Shown here piece by piece: positions 39,701 to 49,100 of a DNA stretch of 64,000 bases. Source of the stretch: Paramoeba atlantica. Its lineage: Eukaryota > Discosea. The DNA lies in assembly GCA_977017575.1 (NCBI GenBank), contig CDRNVI010000029.1, forward strand, positions 248,001 through 312,000, read 5' to 3'. The notes under the pieces are model-generated. The model did not search any database. It had not been told where the DNA came from and saw only the letters and a list, made by a program, of their open reading frames with translations. The position numbers were made by a program, and so were the translations under genes. Each line of letters begins with the position of its first letter. Within the stretch, counting starts at the first letter, position 1.

Positions 39701-40019
39701 TATTATGAAGTTTGCTAAAGTTAATTTACAGTGCCTGGCTTGCCGTACCGCGATGAAGCCAGGTGAAAAGGGTGCTGTTTGTAAAGCTTGCGAGCCCATC
39801 GCGTCAGAGGTCTACTTACGCATACTTGAAAAACGAAATCATTATGAAACTATGTTCGGTCGGGTTTGGACGCAGTGTCAACGTTGCCAAGGCTCTCTAC
39901 ACCAGGAGGTGCTGTGTACCAGTAGGGATTGTCCAGTCTTCTACATGCGAAAAAAAGTTCAGTCAGTGCTAAAGGAGGAGCAATCCTTCCTGGATCGATT
40001 CGGACACGTTGAGTGGTAA
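36738..40019 (+). CDS. POLD1: DNA polymerase delta catalytic subunit
   Basis: 1093 residues from the ATG at 36738 (an internal ATG at MRFPLEAV is possible). The 3'-5' exonuclease has LDIECQGRKGYFPEA (Exo I, Asp about 276) and TGYNISNFDFPYL (Exo II). Polymerase motifs are DFASLYPSIMMAYNLCYS (motif A, Asp about 585), KISANSVYGFTGAQVGKLP (motif B) and YGDTDSVMV (motif C, Asp 736 and 738). Both C-terminal cysteine modules are intact: CLACRTAMKPGEKGAVCKAC (CysA, zinc) and CQRCQGSLHQ...CTSRDC (CysB, Fe-S cluster). It is the lagging-strand and repair polymerase. The Fe-S site makes it a client of cytosolic Fe-S assembly. All catalytic residues are present. Confidence 0.98.
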   Translation: MAPQRHLVLQKQFYFETYFTTIFIRSALSMKQGKMRFPLEAVHCRPKVRSALYSNDLEMQVLDCTQYIRPPSPGISVVSHIEVPVIRLYGCTMSGHSVLLHVYNFEPYLWIEAPPQWNASQHMEYFRQSLNTMLAPQTRSPGTIVRIEEHERDSLLYHSVSENSKKSFLKLVCQLPGQIPKVRTAVEGALTLPRLWNGQRNFLTYESNVLFPLRFLVDLDIGGSSWVRIPKGKFRETQPRVSNCQVELDVSQSVIESFEATGEWMKIAPFRILSLDIECQGRKGYFPEASRDPVIQIAVHGTTAHGTGHRSSEETAEENESFDDEQVACNKVFTLGSCASIASCHVHSYENEKDMLIAFSDFLSTYDPDFLTGYNISNFDFPYLMERATTLQIASRFSTWGRILDERTSVRDKSFSSKQQGNRVYKELICDGRIVLDVMLCVQRDYKLRSYSLNSVSQSFLGEQKEDVHHSIISDLQNGNEETRRRLAVYCLKDAVLPVRLIEKLMLLINNIEMARVSGVPIGWLLERGQQIKVFSQMLRKAQKKQLLFPAVERYTPSEEGVGFEGATVIEPKRGYYEEPIATLDFASLYPSIMMAYNLCYSTLVRPSEVGKLPSDSYTTTPSGHVFVKPERFRGILPQILEEFLTARKAAKAAMKHATTPLEHAVLNGRQLALKISANSVYGFTGAQVGKLPCLEISSSVTSYGRTMIEKTKELVEQHYSTAEGYEKDAQVIYGDTDSVMVNFRASDSSASDCVKLEKSMKLGKEAASLVTSNFPSPIKLEFEKVYFPYMLMNKKRYAGLLWTQPDKYDKLDVKGIEAVRRDNCPLVANIVSTVLNRILIERSIPRAVDFVKKTISDMLMNRLDISHLVISKTFSKAEDEYVAKQAHIALVERMRKRDPATAPVVGDRVAYVIVKGPKGAKAYEKSEDPLYVLEHNIAIDANHYLEHQLALPLQRLFEGIIDKPESLVNGDHTRHISVSTPSKAAGGIMKFAKVNLQCLACRTAMKPGEKGAVCKACEPIASEVYLRILEKRNHYETMFGRVWTQCQRCQGSLHQEVLCTSRDCPVFYMRKKVQSVLKEEQSFLDRFGHVEW

Positions 40020-40467
40020 ACACATATTGGTGTCTTAAAAAATCAATTTTGGACCACCGGAAACATATTGCCTTTGTCTGATGTTTATTCCCCGATGACC
40101 GTAACGAAAAAATATAACAGAAGTTGAGCTTGAGTACATTGTGCGTATATTTCGAGCTCTCAGGTGCATAGTAGCTAGACCTAGTAGCTGTTTATTCTAT
40201 ACAGTGTATATAGAAGCGCGACCATTAGAACGTACAAGACAAATTCTGAACAAATATCATCTTGTGAAAGATTGGAGATAATGTATTCGGTTGATAGACT
40301 AAATCGAAAATAGAACTACAACGTACGAATTCGATTCGCATACTTAATTTGCGTATGAGGATTTTCTATATTTTGTTTTGTGACATTCAGCGGATCGAAA
40401 CTTTGTGGTTATTTTTTTCTTGACAGGAACACAATGCCTGGTGTGGCTTAACAGTCTTTCAAGTGCT
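40020..40467. promoter_or_regulatory. Spacer with candidate trans-splice acceptor before the YEATS gene
   Basis: 448 bp, no gene. GGTTATTTTTTTCTTGACAG ends with AG at 40425-40426, 42 bp before the ATG at 40468. Nothing else seen. Confidence 0.45.
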
Positions 40468-41313
40468 ATGGCTAGACCGAAGAAACCGAGAAACTCCTCT
40501 GAGACCGCCCAGCTAGCAGCAAGGCTTGAAAGCGATTCTTGTGAAAAATATTTCCAGGAAATCAACCTCTTGATACCTACTCCACATCGTCGTCGTATCG
40601 TTATCGGCAGTGTTGCGGAATGGTTGGGAGATGATGCAAAGACAACTGTCACCCACAACTGGGTGTGTTACGTGCGAGCTGGTACAGACGAGGACCCAAC
40701 TCTTCAGTACATATCGTCGGTCCGTTTCCGAATGCACGAGTCTGTCCCTAACCCGATTCGTGTGATTGCCTCCCCTGGTCCTTATGAGGTCCAGGAACAG
40801 GCCTGGGGAGAATTCGAGATTCATATTGACATATTCTTTGTCGATGCAACAGTTCCTCCCTACGAGACGTGTCACATGCTACGTCTTCGAAGTCCACCAA
40901 CGCATGACCCTATATCTTTTTTTCCTTCCCCAGAATCGGGAGTGAAAACGACTACACCGGAAGATGTGGAAATTTATGATTCGGCGTTGAAGTATTCTCT
41001 AGATCCCGTTGTTTCTGAATTTCATGACGAATTGTTGTTCATTAAGCCTTCGGCAATTCTTCTTAAGGCTTTAAATAGTGAAAGACAGATGCAAAAGAGA
41101 CAAACGGAGGATGTTAAATCGAATTTCCTGGCACTACAAGAGCGGGAGGCGTCATATGTCAAGTCCTTGTTGGACTCCGTAAACGATGAGGTAATCATGC
41201 TTTTACAACAGTCTGAATCTACTTTCCAATCATTTGAGACACTTCGCGGAGAATTCGACAAAGGCTTGCAGGATTTGGAAGGGAGGCTGCAGTATCCGCA
41301 ACTAAACACATGA
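40468..41313 (+). CDS. YEATS-domain chromatin reader (Yaf9/GAS41/Taf14 type)
   Basis: 281 residues from ATG 40468; the upstream open part begins inside the pyrimidine tract. The YEATS fold spans about residues 35-165: RIVIGSVAEWL, THNWVCYVRAGTDED, ISSVRFRMHESVPNPIRVIA, SPGPYEVQEQAWGEFEIHID, IFFVDA. YEATS domains bind acetyl- or crotonyl-lysine on histones. WGEF and the H-x-W strand carry the aromatic cage. The C-terminal 60 residues are a coiled coil, as in Yaf9 and GAS41, which are shared by SWR1 and NuA4-type complexes. The length fits this group. A short spacer separates it from POLD1. Confidence 0.92.
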   Translation: MARPKKPRNSSETAQLAARLESDSCEKYFQEINLLIPTPHRRRIVIGSVAEWLGDDAKTTVTHNWVCYVRAGTDEDPTLQYISSVRFRMHESVPNPIRVIASPGPYEVQEQAWGEFEIHIDIFFVDATVPPYETCHMLRLRSPPTHDPISFFPSPESGVKTTTPEDVEIYDSALKYSLDPVVSEFHDELLFIKPSAILLKALNSERQMQKRQTEDVKSNFLALQEREASYVKSLLDSVNDEVIMLLQQSESTFQSFETLRGEFDKGLQDLEGRLQYPQLNT

Positions 41314-41618
41314 TCAACATTCCGAGCTGGTCTCCGCAAGATTCATTTAAGACCGTAATACAAACGCAACCATGTTTTCTTCAGTGGCATATTTCTAGAA
41401 AAATCGAAAATTGTTCTTTACCTAGTTCTTCGTGTGCCTTCACCCAAAGGGATTGGTAAGCTGCCCAGAAAGGAGAACCTATACTTGACAAACCCCATAA
41501 GAAATCGTGTTGTATTGTGTAATGTCTCTCTTCATTCATATATTTTCTGTTTGTATTGATTCTCTTGTTTTCTATCGAAATATGGTCATTGATTTTGATA
41601 CCGAAATATTACTAGATC
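41314..41618. other. Spacer
   Basis: 305 bp, no gene. A long T-rich stretch (TATTTTCTGTTTGTATTGAT) lies near 41540. Nothing else seen. Confidence 0.5.
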
Positions 41619-42920
41619 ATGGAAAAATTACCAGGAACGTCATCGTGGCGCCCGATTTTTGATTGGTGTCGCAAAACATTGCGTTGCCACCCGCGGTACG
41701 AGATGAGAAATTCGATCGGATTGCCCAACACTCTGGTTGACCCTTTTCAACTGAATTCAGCCACCATTCGAGTCTTGCGAGAGACCAAATCTATGATACA
41801 AAGACTTGGAGGCTATTGCTTGCCATCTCCACTTTCAAAGACTTCCACAAACCGCTTTTCAGACCACGCGCAACATGCTCAGCTGCCGGTGAACTATACC
41901 ACTATATGCTCCTGGAACTGCTTACAAGATTTGCAGTCATTTCGCAAAGCAGTTGGCATTGACCTGCCGGTCGATTACACTACGGAGGAGCTTGCAGCCA
42001 CACATGTGACAGATCTGCATGCTCAATGCGCAGCAAGTGGTCTTGCTCCGGGGGCTTTTATAGGGACTATGAATTCAATCCCTTACCAATATGGATCTCA
42101 GGGCACATGGGACGGTATATCGCATGTTTTACTGCCCGGAGTTTCCCGAGAAAGATTGGCTCGTTCAAAAATAGTATTTCTTGCTTGTGACGGTGTTCTT
42201 TTTTCCGAAAAAGCAAGAAATTTTATTAAACATATTTCTCATCAGCACACAGGCAAACTTAGACTTCCTTCGAAAATTTGTTCTCTTCCGCATCGATTGC
42301 TTGAACATTTAATATGTTCTCCAAGATATAGCAGCAAAAGCTTGCTGTTAAAAAACGTTTATTACAATCATGCACTTTACGAATGGCAAAAATACGATCC
42401 TGACATACATTTTGTGATGATTGATCATCTGCAATGGTTTGATGCTGAATGCTTCCGGGACTTACTTTTGTACCCTCTTCGTGTTGTTGGCTCCGTTGGA
42501 CATGGCGCTCGGCTTCGCGGAGTCCTGGCATGGCTAAAGCAAGTCATGGGTGCTCATCTCGGAATAGAAAATGTCAAGTTTATTATTTTAGATGCCGTCG
42601 AAGCACCATACTTTAAGCATAGATTGTCCTCATTTAATGATAACAGAATTCGTGAACGGGAGGGTATTTGCCTTCCCCGACCCTTATTTACGGTTAAAGG
42701 GGGGTCTTTTTTGGTGAAAAACCTGGAGCCGGTGCAACGGCTTTTAGAAAATTCTCGGTATTCTACCTCCCTTGAAACGGTTTTGGAACAAAACGATATT
42801 CAGGAGAACTGTAAATCGTTTTGGAAAAGTACTAATTATGATTTGGAAGTGGAGCCAGACAAACCCCCGGAGCACTTCAGAATCCTTACAAACCGTAAGA
42901 CCCAGGCTAAAAATATGTAG
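41619..42920 (+). CDS. Unrecognised 433-residue protein
   Basis: I do not recognise the family. The N-terminus is basic and Trp/Cys-containing (SSWRPIFDWCRKTLRCHPRY), consistent with organelle import. The middle looks like a globular alpha/beta fold: IVFLACDGVLFSEKAR, DPDIHFVMIDHLQWFDAECF and ENVKFIILDAVEAPYFKHRL are predicted strands followed by helices. No transmembrane segment or zinc site is evident. The composition and codon use match neighbouring host genes, and the frame is clean, so it is a real gene. It lies between the YEATS gene and a mobile element. Confidence 0.7.
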   Translation: MEKLPGTSSWRPIFDWCRKTLRCHPRYEMRNSIGLPNTLVDPFQLNSATIRVLRETKSMIQRLGGYCLPSPLSKTSTNRFSDHAQHAQLPVNYTTICSWNCLQDLQSFRKAVGIDLPVDYTTEELAATHVTDLHAQCAASGLAPGAFIGTMNSIPYQYGSQGTWDGISHVLLPGVSRERLARSKIVFLACDGVLFSEKARNFIKHISHQHTGKLRLPSKICSLPHRLLEHLICSPRYSSKSLLLKNVYYNHALYEWQKYDPDIHFVMIDHLQWFDAECFRDLLLYPLRVVGSVGHGARLRGVLAWLKQVMGAHLGIENVKFIILDAVEAPYFKHRLSSFNDNRIREREGICLPRPLFTVKGGSFLVKNLEPVQRLLENSRYSTSLETVLEQNDIQENCKSFWKSTNYDLEVEPDKPPEHFRILTNRKTQAKNM

Positions 42921-43277
42921 CATGTTCTACGGGAAAGCAGAAACGGAATGACTGAAGGAATCATCCTTTGTTGCAACTGTAAACTTTATTTTCTTAAATA
43001 GATGTGACATTATGTAGTATATAACTTGCCGTGTTATATTTTCCCATTTTTTGTGAAACAGATGAAGAGAATTCACTCAGACTTTTTCTTTCGTCGCAAA
43101 TACAATACATTCGTTGTATAATATAGCTTTTTATTTTTCACTTTCTTAGCTTGCCAATTCACATTCTTTTATGTTTTTTCCAGACGTGAAGTTTATCTCA
43201 ACGTCACATTAGGTATAATTTCTTCAAGGGAGGTTTCATACTGTCATTACTAAATCAGTGTCCCACTTACCATATTA
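42921..43277. other. Spacer before element C
   Basis: 357 bp, AT-rich, no gene. It ends at the TA dinucleotide (43276-43277) that flanks the following mobile element. Confidence 0.5.
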
Positions 43278-43920
43278 CTCCCCTCCCTATCCTAGCGTTG
43301 CCCCGGTACCCCCCCTCCTAGCGTTGCTTTTGAGGATAACTAATCCTGCCGCGAAGCGGCAGATTTTTTTTTTCGTTCTTTTTTTTCCGAGTTTTATATT
43401 CATGAAGACATTTTTTTATCGATTTTAATAATTTATCAATCCCATGCTATTACTGTCATTAGCCATTAGTCTCACTATATTACCATCTTAGAATCGTCAT
43501 CGACATGTCTAGAGATTCACTTGAAAATCGTGGCCCGATGAGCAAGTACATTATTCGAAATCTCCCATTGCCAAGAATCGGAGGCGTTGCAAGTGAGATT
43601 ACTTCTACTACAATCCCAGCAACGGTACCCTTTTCCACTGAGGCGCTAGGATGCAAACCCTCAAAAATACTGACCATGCAAGAAAAACTCGTCGTTTGCA
43701 GATCTTCACTATCTACGAAGGAATTGAGCGAGAAATATGGCACTTCCACACAAAGCATTAGAAAAATAAAAGAAGTGGGTGAAAAGGAATATCAGGCGCG
43801 TGTCAACCGGGATGGCAAGAACCGAAAGCGAGATTATTGGGCCCCTGGTTTTTACCCCCCCCCCCCTCCTAGCGTTGCTTTTCACCAAAACCAGGCAACG
43901 CTAGGATAGGGGGGGGGGAG
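43278..43920 (+). mobile_element. TA-inserted poly-C word element C with HTH ORF
   Basis: 643 bp flanked by TA (43276-43277, 43921-43922). Terminal inverted repeats are CTCCCC-CCCTATCCTAGCGTTGCC. The word CCTAGCGTTGC occurs directly at 43291 and 43317 at the left, then directly at 43868 and inverted at 43895 at the right, forming a terminal fold-back with a CTTTTCACCAAAACC loop. A GC hairpin TGCCGCGAAGCGGCA at 43347-43361 is followed by a T-run, as in element A. One short ORF lies inside. The design is the same as elements A and D, but with a different word. Confidence 0.85.
43505..43909 (+). CDS. Short helix-turn-helix ORF inside element C
   Basis: 134 codons. Residues 58-90 read LTMQEKLVVCRSSLSTKELS then EKYGTSTQSIRKIKEVGEK. 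This is an N-terminal helix-turn-helix of the kind found in pogo/CENP-B and other transposases (basic helix, then LSxKYG-S-xT-SIRKI). A basic tail follows (RDGKNRKRDYW). The frame runs on through the poly-C tract (giving PPPPP) and stops inside the inverted right-end word, so the last 20 residues are probably not meaningful. It is likely the DNA-binding remnant of an element-encoded transposase or an element-specific binding protein. There is no DDE catalytic domain. Confidence 0.45.
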   Translation: MSRDSLENRGPMSKYIIRNLPLPRIGGVASEITSTTIPATVPFSTEALGCKPSKILTMQEKLVVCRSSLSTKELSEKYGTSTQSIRKIKEVGEKEYQARVNRDGKNRKRDYWAPGFYPPPPPSVAFHQNQATLG

Positions 43921-44165
43921 TACGAAGGTATAGGTACAGGGGTTTCAGTTGATCCCCTCACGGAAACAGGGGTTCTACAGGGATTTTTTTACGAAGTGAT
44001 CAACATTAGATTTATTCAATATTCACGTTATTAACTTTTTCATTTACCTTAGAATACTTTAACCACAGTATTCTTTTCCGCATATTGTTTTTTCTTGCTG
44101 GAGCTCGCATCTTTTGATTTTATCGTTTCATCGCCTTCCTTTCACCGCCCAACTTCAAAACAAAA

Positions 44166-45806
44166 ATGCTCACCTGTGGAATATGTTTTGAAATTATGAA
44201 AGACCCTGTCGTGCTGCTCTGCGGCGACGCCTTTTGCGCAACGTGTCTGAGAGGTCACATGGAGCGTCACGCAGGCCCGGAGGGCGCGCTTTGCTTCATG
44301 TGTCACAAAGTCTCCCCCGGAGTTACCGTACAAACCGTCTCACGGTACCGTAGCCCTGAATTAGCCGCGCGTATCCGTGAGCTGCTGGGCACTGATTCTT
44401 CCGAGGCAGCAACGTGCGAGTGGTGCGAGGAGAAGCCCCCGACGCAGTACTGTGCCCTGTGTAACTACGCCCTGTGTGCGGAGTGCACTGTCGCGGTACA
44501 TAAGAATAGTGCGAAGCGCAACCACAGCACGTTCTCCCTACAGGATGGACGGAAGCCTACAGGGTCCGCAGGGGGGTGTCACAAATGTAACCAGAAAGGT
44601 CATGAGGAGTACCGCGCGGAATTCTTTTGTGTACAATGTCAAACCACTGTTTGTGTGTATTGCCTACAAGTGGGTCATCACCGAGGCCATGAGAATATCT
44701 CCGTAGCGGATGCCGCGGCGGATGTGCGTCAGCAGCTATCTCGTCAAGTTGAGGAAGTGATTCAAATCAAGAACTCAATTGATGCCGCGGGTAAAGAGCT
44801 CAATCGTGTCACTTACCATTATGAAGATACGTATGATCATGTTGAACAAGCTCTAACAGAGCGCTTTGCGTACTACCAGCAACAGTTGCTGCGAAAAGAA
44901 TCTGAAGTGCGCGAGGTGTTACAGGGACTGCGTTCACAAGGAGACCGCGTTATCGCAGAATGTAGAAAAGAAACATTGCTACAGATGGATAAATTGAATG
45001 AAACTATTGCGCGCGGAAGGCATTTTCAGAGTTCCGCAAGCGACACGGATGTGATTGAAAATCGTGTTGCGTTAAACACATTTCAAAACTTGGAAGCACC
45101 TTGCATCCAAGGTGGTGGCTTCCATTTTAAGGATCCTGGAGAGTTGAATCTTGGCGATGTAGGAGTCAGTCTTGACATATCTGAAATAGAAAGTGCTAAC
45201 ACAGTTCCGAAATCTTTAAGGGCCCCCGTATCCGCCAAATCAGTATCTTCCGACCCAATGCGCCGTGAAGCAGGTGCAGGACGCACGCCAATATACACTG
45301 AGAAACCTTCGCATACGTCGGCTGCGTTGCCTAAAGCGAAACTTAGTTTTCCCGAGGATCGTGAAGTAAAAATACACAATTTACCCGAAGGTCAACAGTT
45401 CGTTTGTTCCGAAACGTTATCGACACCCCAAATTGGAATGAGAGCGAAAGAATCTTTCATGGAAGGTGTGCACTCATGGAGTGTTCGTATTACCCGTGAG
45501 TTTAAAGGTGGAATTGGGCTGGTGTGCCTTGGGGGAACTTCTGAGGCTCAAACAGGGGAAGCATTAGTATGGCGCCCGGCAAAGCAGCTTGTGGAGGGTC
45601 GGTTGGGTGTCCCTACTGAATTAAGTCGCCGACATCCAATTCCTCGATCGGGTGATACATTGCACTTTACATTCGATAGTGAAAGGCGCGTGCTAAAAGT
45701 GGCTCATAACGATACCCCGCGTGGGGTGCTTGTGGAACATGTCCCCGGGTGGGTTGCTCCGTGTCTGATTTTTACGTCTGGAGATAGTGTCACTGTACTG
45801 AACTGA
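44166..45806 (+). CDS. TRIM-like RING/B-box E3 ubiquitin ligase
   Basis: 546 residues. The RING finger is at residues 1-45 (CGICFEIMKDPVVLLCGDAF, CATCLRGHM...CFMCHK). Two B-boxes follow: CEWCEEKPPTQYCALCNYAL...CAECTVAVH (about 80-125) and CHKCNQKGHEEYRAEFFCVQ...CVYCLQVGHHRGH (about 140-180). A coiled coil of about 100 residues comes next. The C-terminal 150 residues form a beta-rich domain (MEGVHSWSVRITREFKGGIG, DTLHFTFDSERRVLKV) resembling a B30.2/SPRY domain. This order is the tripartite TRIM layout, which ubiquitinates a target bound by the C-terminal domain. The start codon lies just before the RING. The gene begins about 240 bp after element C. Confidence 0.88.
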   Translation: MLTCGICFEIMKDPVVLLCGDAFCATCLRGHMERHAGPEGALCFMCHKVSPGVTVQTVSRYRSPELAARIRELLGTDSSEAATCEWCEEKPPTQYCALCNYALCAECTVAVHKNSAKRNHSTFSLQDGRKPTGSAGGCHKCNQKGHEEYRAEFFCVQCQTTVCVYCLQVGHHRGHENISVADAAADVRQQLSRQVEEVIQIKNSIDAAGKELNRVTYHYEDTYDHVEQALTERFAYYQQQLLRKESEVREVLQGLRSQGDRVIAECRKETLLQMDKLNETIARGRHFQSSASDTDVIENRVALNTFQNLEAPCIQGGGFHFKDPGELNLGDVGVSLDISEIESANTVPKSLRAPVSAKSVSSDPMRREAGAGRTPIYTEKPSHTSAALPKAKLSFPEDREVKIHNLPEGQQFVCSETLSTPQIGMRAKESFMEGVHSWSVRITREFKGGIGLVCLGGTSEAQTGEALVWRPAKQLVEGRLGVPTELSRRHPIPRSGDTLHFTFDSERRVLKVAHNDTPRGVLVEHVPGWVAPCLIFTSGDSVTVLN

Positions 45807-46142
45807 TAAGTACCGGGACGCAGGTCATAAAAGCCATAAAAGTGGGAGAACGAAAACAGGTGCAGTTAAATTGTGTGGTAATTATGCATTTCAGTTCTGA
45901 ATGTACATGCTACAGAGCATGAAGAGAATGAACTGGGGTACGAGCCCAAGCACTGGATAATAAGCAAACAACATGTATGCTCATGTATGTAGTTGATCAT
46001 TCGTAGTGATTCAAGGAAAAGAACGAATACTACCCTTATTGTCATGATTTCTTTGATCGCTGTAAAGATAAGAATTTTGTTCATTGACTAAGAATATTGT
46101 GTATCAGTACATGTGTACGATTACCTTTTTTATACCTTTCTG
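45807..46142. other. Spacer between TRIM-like gene and SMC3
   Basis: 336 bp, no gene. Several ACATGTA-type words lie at 45970-45990 and near 46110. Nothing else seen. Confidence 0.5.
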
Positions 46143-49100
46143 ATGCATATAAAAACCATCGCTATAGCAGGTTTTAAGTCCTATCGCGAGCAAATCTTTG
46201 AAACGCCCTTCAGCGCAAAACACAATGTTGTAGTAGGCAAGAATGGGAGTGGAAAATCGAATTTTTTCAATGCGATTCTCTTTGTTCTTTCAGAAAAATA
46301 TTCTTCTTTGAGGCAAAGTGAAAGGAAAGACCTTTTGCATGCCACTGCAGGTTCTCCTTCACTAAGTGCGTATGTGGAAATCACGTTCGACAATTCGGAT
46401 GGCCGACTTGTCATTCCTGGCATGGCGGAGGAAAAAGAGATACGCATTCGACGAACTGTAGGTATACAAAAGGATGAATTTCGTGTAAATGATAAGGCAA
46501 TATCGGCTCAAGATGTAAGACAACTCCTTGAAAGTGCTGGTTTTTCCTCTGCAAATCCCTACTACGTAGTAGAACAAGGTCGAATTGTTCGGCTAACCAA
46601 TATGGGTGATACAGAGAGATTGGAACTTCTGAAAGAGGTGGCAGGAACCAAGGTATACGAAGATCGTCGCATTGAATCTATGCACATCCTTGAGGAAGCC
46701 AAAGAAAAGAGAGAAAAAATAGATGAAACTATCCTAAAAGTCGAATCGCGGCTAAAGGAGGTTGAATCCGAAAGAGATGAATGGAGAACCTTTCAAGCGT
46801 TGGAGCAGAGGAGAAAAGCACTGGAGTATAGCTTATATGCCAAGGAAAGCAAAAAAGTGGACCTTGAGCTTGAGGATCTTGAAAACAGCAAACGCGACTT
46901 AACAACTTCCCATGATGCTCAATTAGAAAAAACTAAAGAGCTGCAGAAACAAATGCAGGAAGCAGAAAGAGAAGTTTCGAAAGCATCACGTGCGTTAACT
47001 GCCCTTGACGAAGAAAAACTGTCTCTTGAAACTGAGCGATTGAAGTTAGTTAAGCTCCTTGCTGAACTGCAATTGTCTTCAAAGCATGCAACAAACACGG
47101 TTTCTGCCTCAGATTCTGAACTCGCAACTTTGAAGCGAGAACTCAAAAGCACCGCAGTTTCTATCGAAAAAACTAAAAAGGAACTTGATGCCAAGTCGAA
47201 GATACTGGAAAATCATATGTCACATACCGGAAAAGAAGAAGGCAGCTTAATTCAACGTGAATCCCGTTTATTTCAACTTCAAACGAAGAGAGGACGACAA
47301 AGGCTATTCCATTCTAAGACAGAACGCGACAAATGGCTACATGACGAGATTCTCAAAACTGAAAAGTTACTTAAAGAGCATGAAAAAGAATTCAAATCGC
47401 TTCTGGAAGAAGAAAAACGACTAGAAACTGAATTAAGTGAGGAAATGGGTCTTGTTGAGAAACAGAAGACATCAATAGAAAAACAAGAGACAATCGCATC
47501 GAAAACGGAAACATTGGCACTGGAAGCCATTAAAAGTCGAGATTCTTTTCACAACGAGCGAAGGATCCTTTTTCAAAAAATTCACGATGCGGAGAAGAAA
47601 CTACGTGCGCAACGAGACGATCAAGAGAGAGCCCAGCATCTGCTGAATAAAACGTTTTCAAGTCACGAAATTCGTCAAGGCTTGGCTAGTATGCAGGAGT
47701 CCTTGAATGAAATTGGTGAGAAGAAGCTCAAGTCATCCGTTCACGGCTCCGTTATGGAGCTTTTTTTATGCGATCAGCGTTTCTATACTGCCGTTGAGAC
47801 AACTGGGGGGAATGCTCTGCTGAGCGTCGTCGTTGATACATTCGAAGATGGTGCAAAAATTCTTGCGCACATGAACAAACACAATAAACCTGGACGTGTC
47901 ACGTTTCTTCCACTAGATACTTGCCGAGGAAAAAAGAAGGATCTGCCACACACAAGTGACGTGGTTCCTCTCATAGACCAACTTCGATTCAAAGAAAAGC
48001 ACCAGGTAATCTTTGCGGAGCTATTTGGTCGCACGGCGTTAGCTTCATCCTTGGATTCTGCTGCTACAGCCTCCAAGCAATACAATTGTGACGCAGTGAC
48101 TTTAGATGGAGACCAAGTCAATAGAAAAGGAGGTATCCAAGGAGGATATCGGGTCACGACGTCCAGGTTGCAAGCCCATGCAGACTTAATCAGCTTAAAA
48201 GCGGACTGTGAGCGCAGCACTTCCACTCTCCACGAACTTCGTCAGAGTTTAGCCACTCTTGAAAAGAAAATCGCGTCACAACTACACGACTCAGAAGCCG
48301 CCTCAGAGAAAAGTGAGACTATGGTTGAAGAAATAAGAAATGCTCACCGTGAAAAACGTCGGGTGTATGAACATATTACCCGTAATCAACAACAACTACT
48401 CCGTACAAGAGAAGCAATTGGTACAACTAACAGTTCATTAGCAGACGTGAAGGGGAAAGTTATTACCTTTCGAGCTGAGTTAAAGGAAGATTTTCAATCC
48501 CGCATGGGTGATGACGACGAGAAGGAGCTTGACCAACTCATGAGTCAAGTTAGTGAACAAAAGAAGCAAGTGTCCAATGAAAAGCAAAAAACTGCTACAC
48601 TTTCAACAGAGGTACAAGTGTTAGAAGATACGTTAAATTCTTTGCGCAAACAATTGGATTCGGTACAGGACCGAAGTACGTGTTTACAGCATACCTCAGA
48701 GCGAACCAAGAATCATCGGATCAACTCAGAGCTCGGTTCCGTCGAAGTGGAGGTACGTGATATTACAAACCGAATTGTCAATGTTGAGAATGAAATCGCA
48801 GATCTTACTAAAAGGAAACAGGAAAATGAAAAGATATTTCAAGAAAAAAATTCCAACGAATTACAATACACTCGCGAAATGCAATCCGGAGGCGAAGATT
48901 TCGATAAATATATTACCAAGAAGGCTTTACTAGGCCAACAATTTGATGAGCTGAAGTTCAAGTTGGAACGAGTAGGTGTCATTCCGAGCAACCTATCAGA
49001 GTATGATGCAATGAGCGAAACAACTATTAGAACCGAGCTTAAGAAGTGTTCCGAAAAGTTACGATCCTTTACCCACGTTAATCGCAAAGCATTGGAGCAG

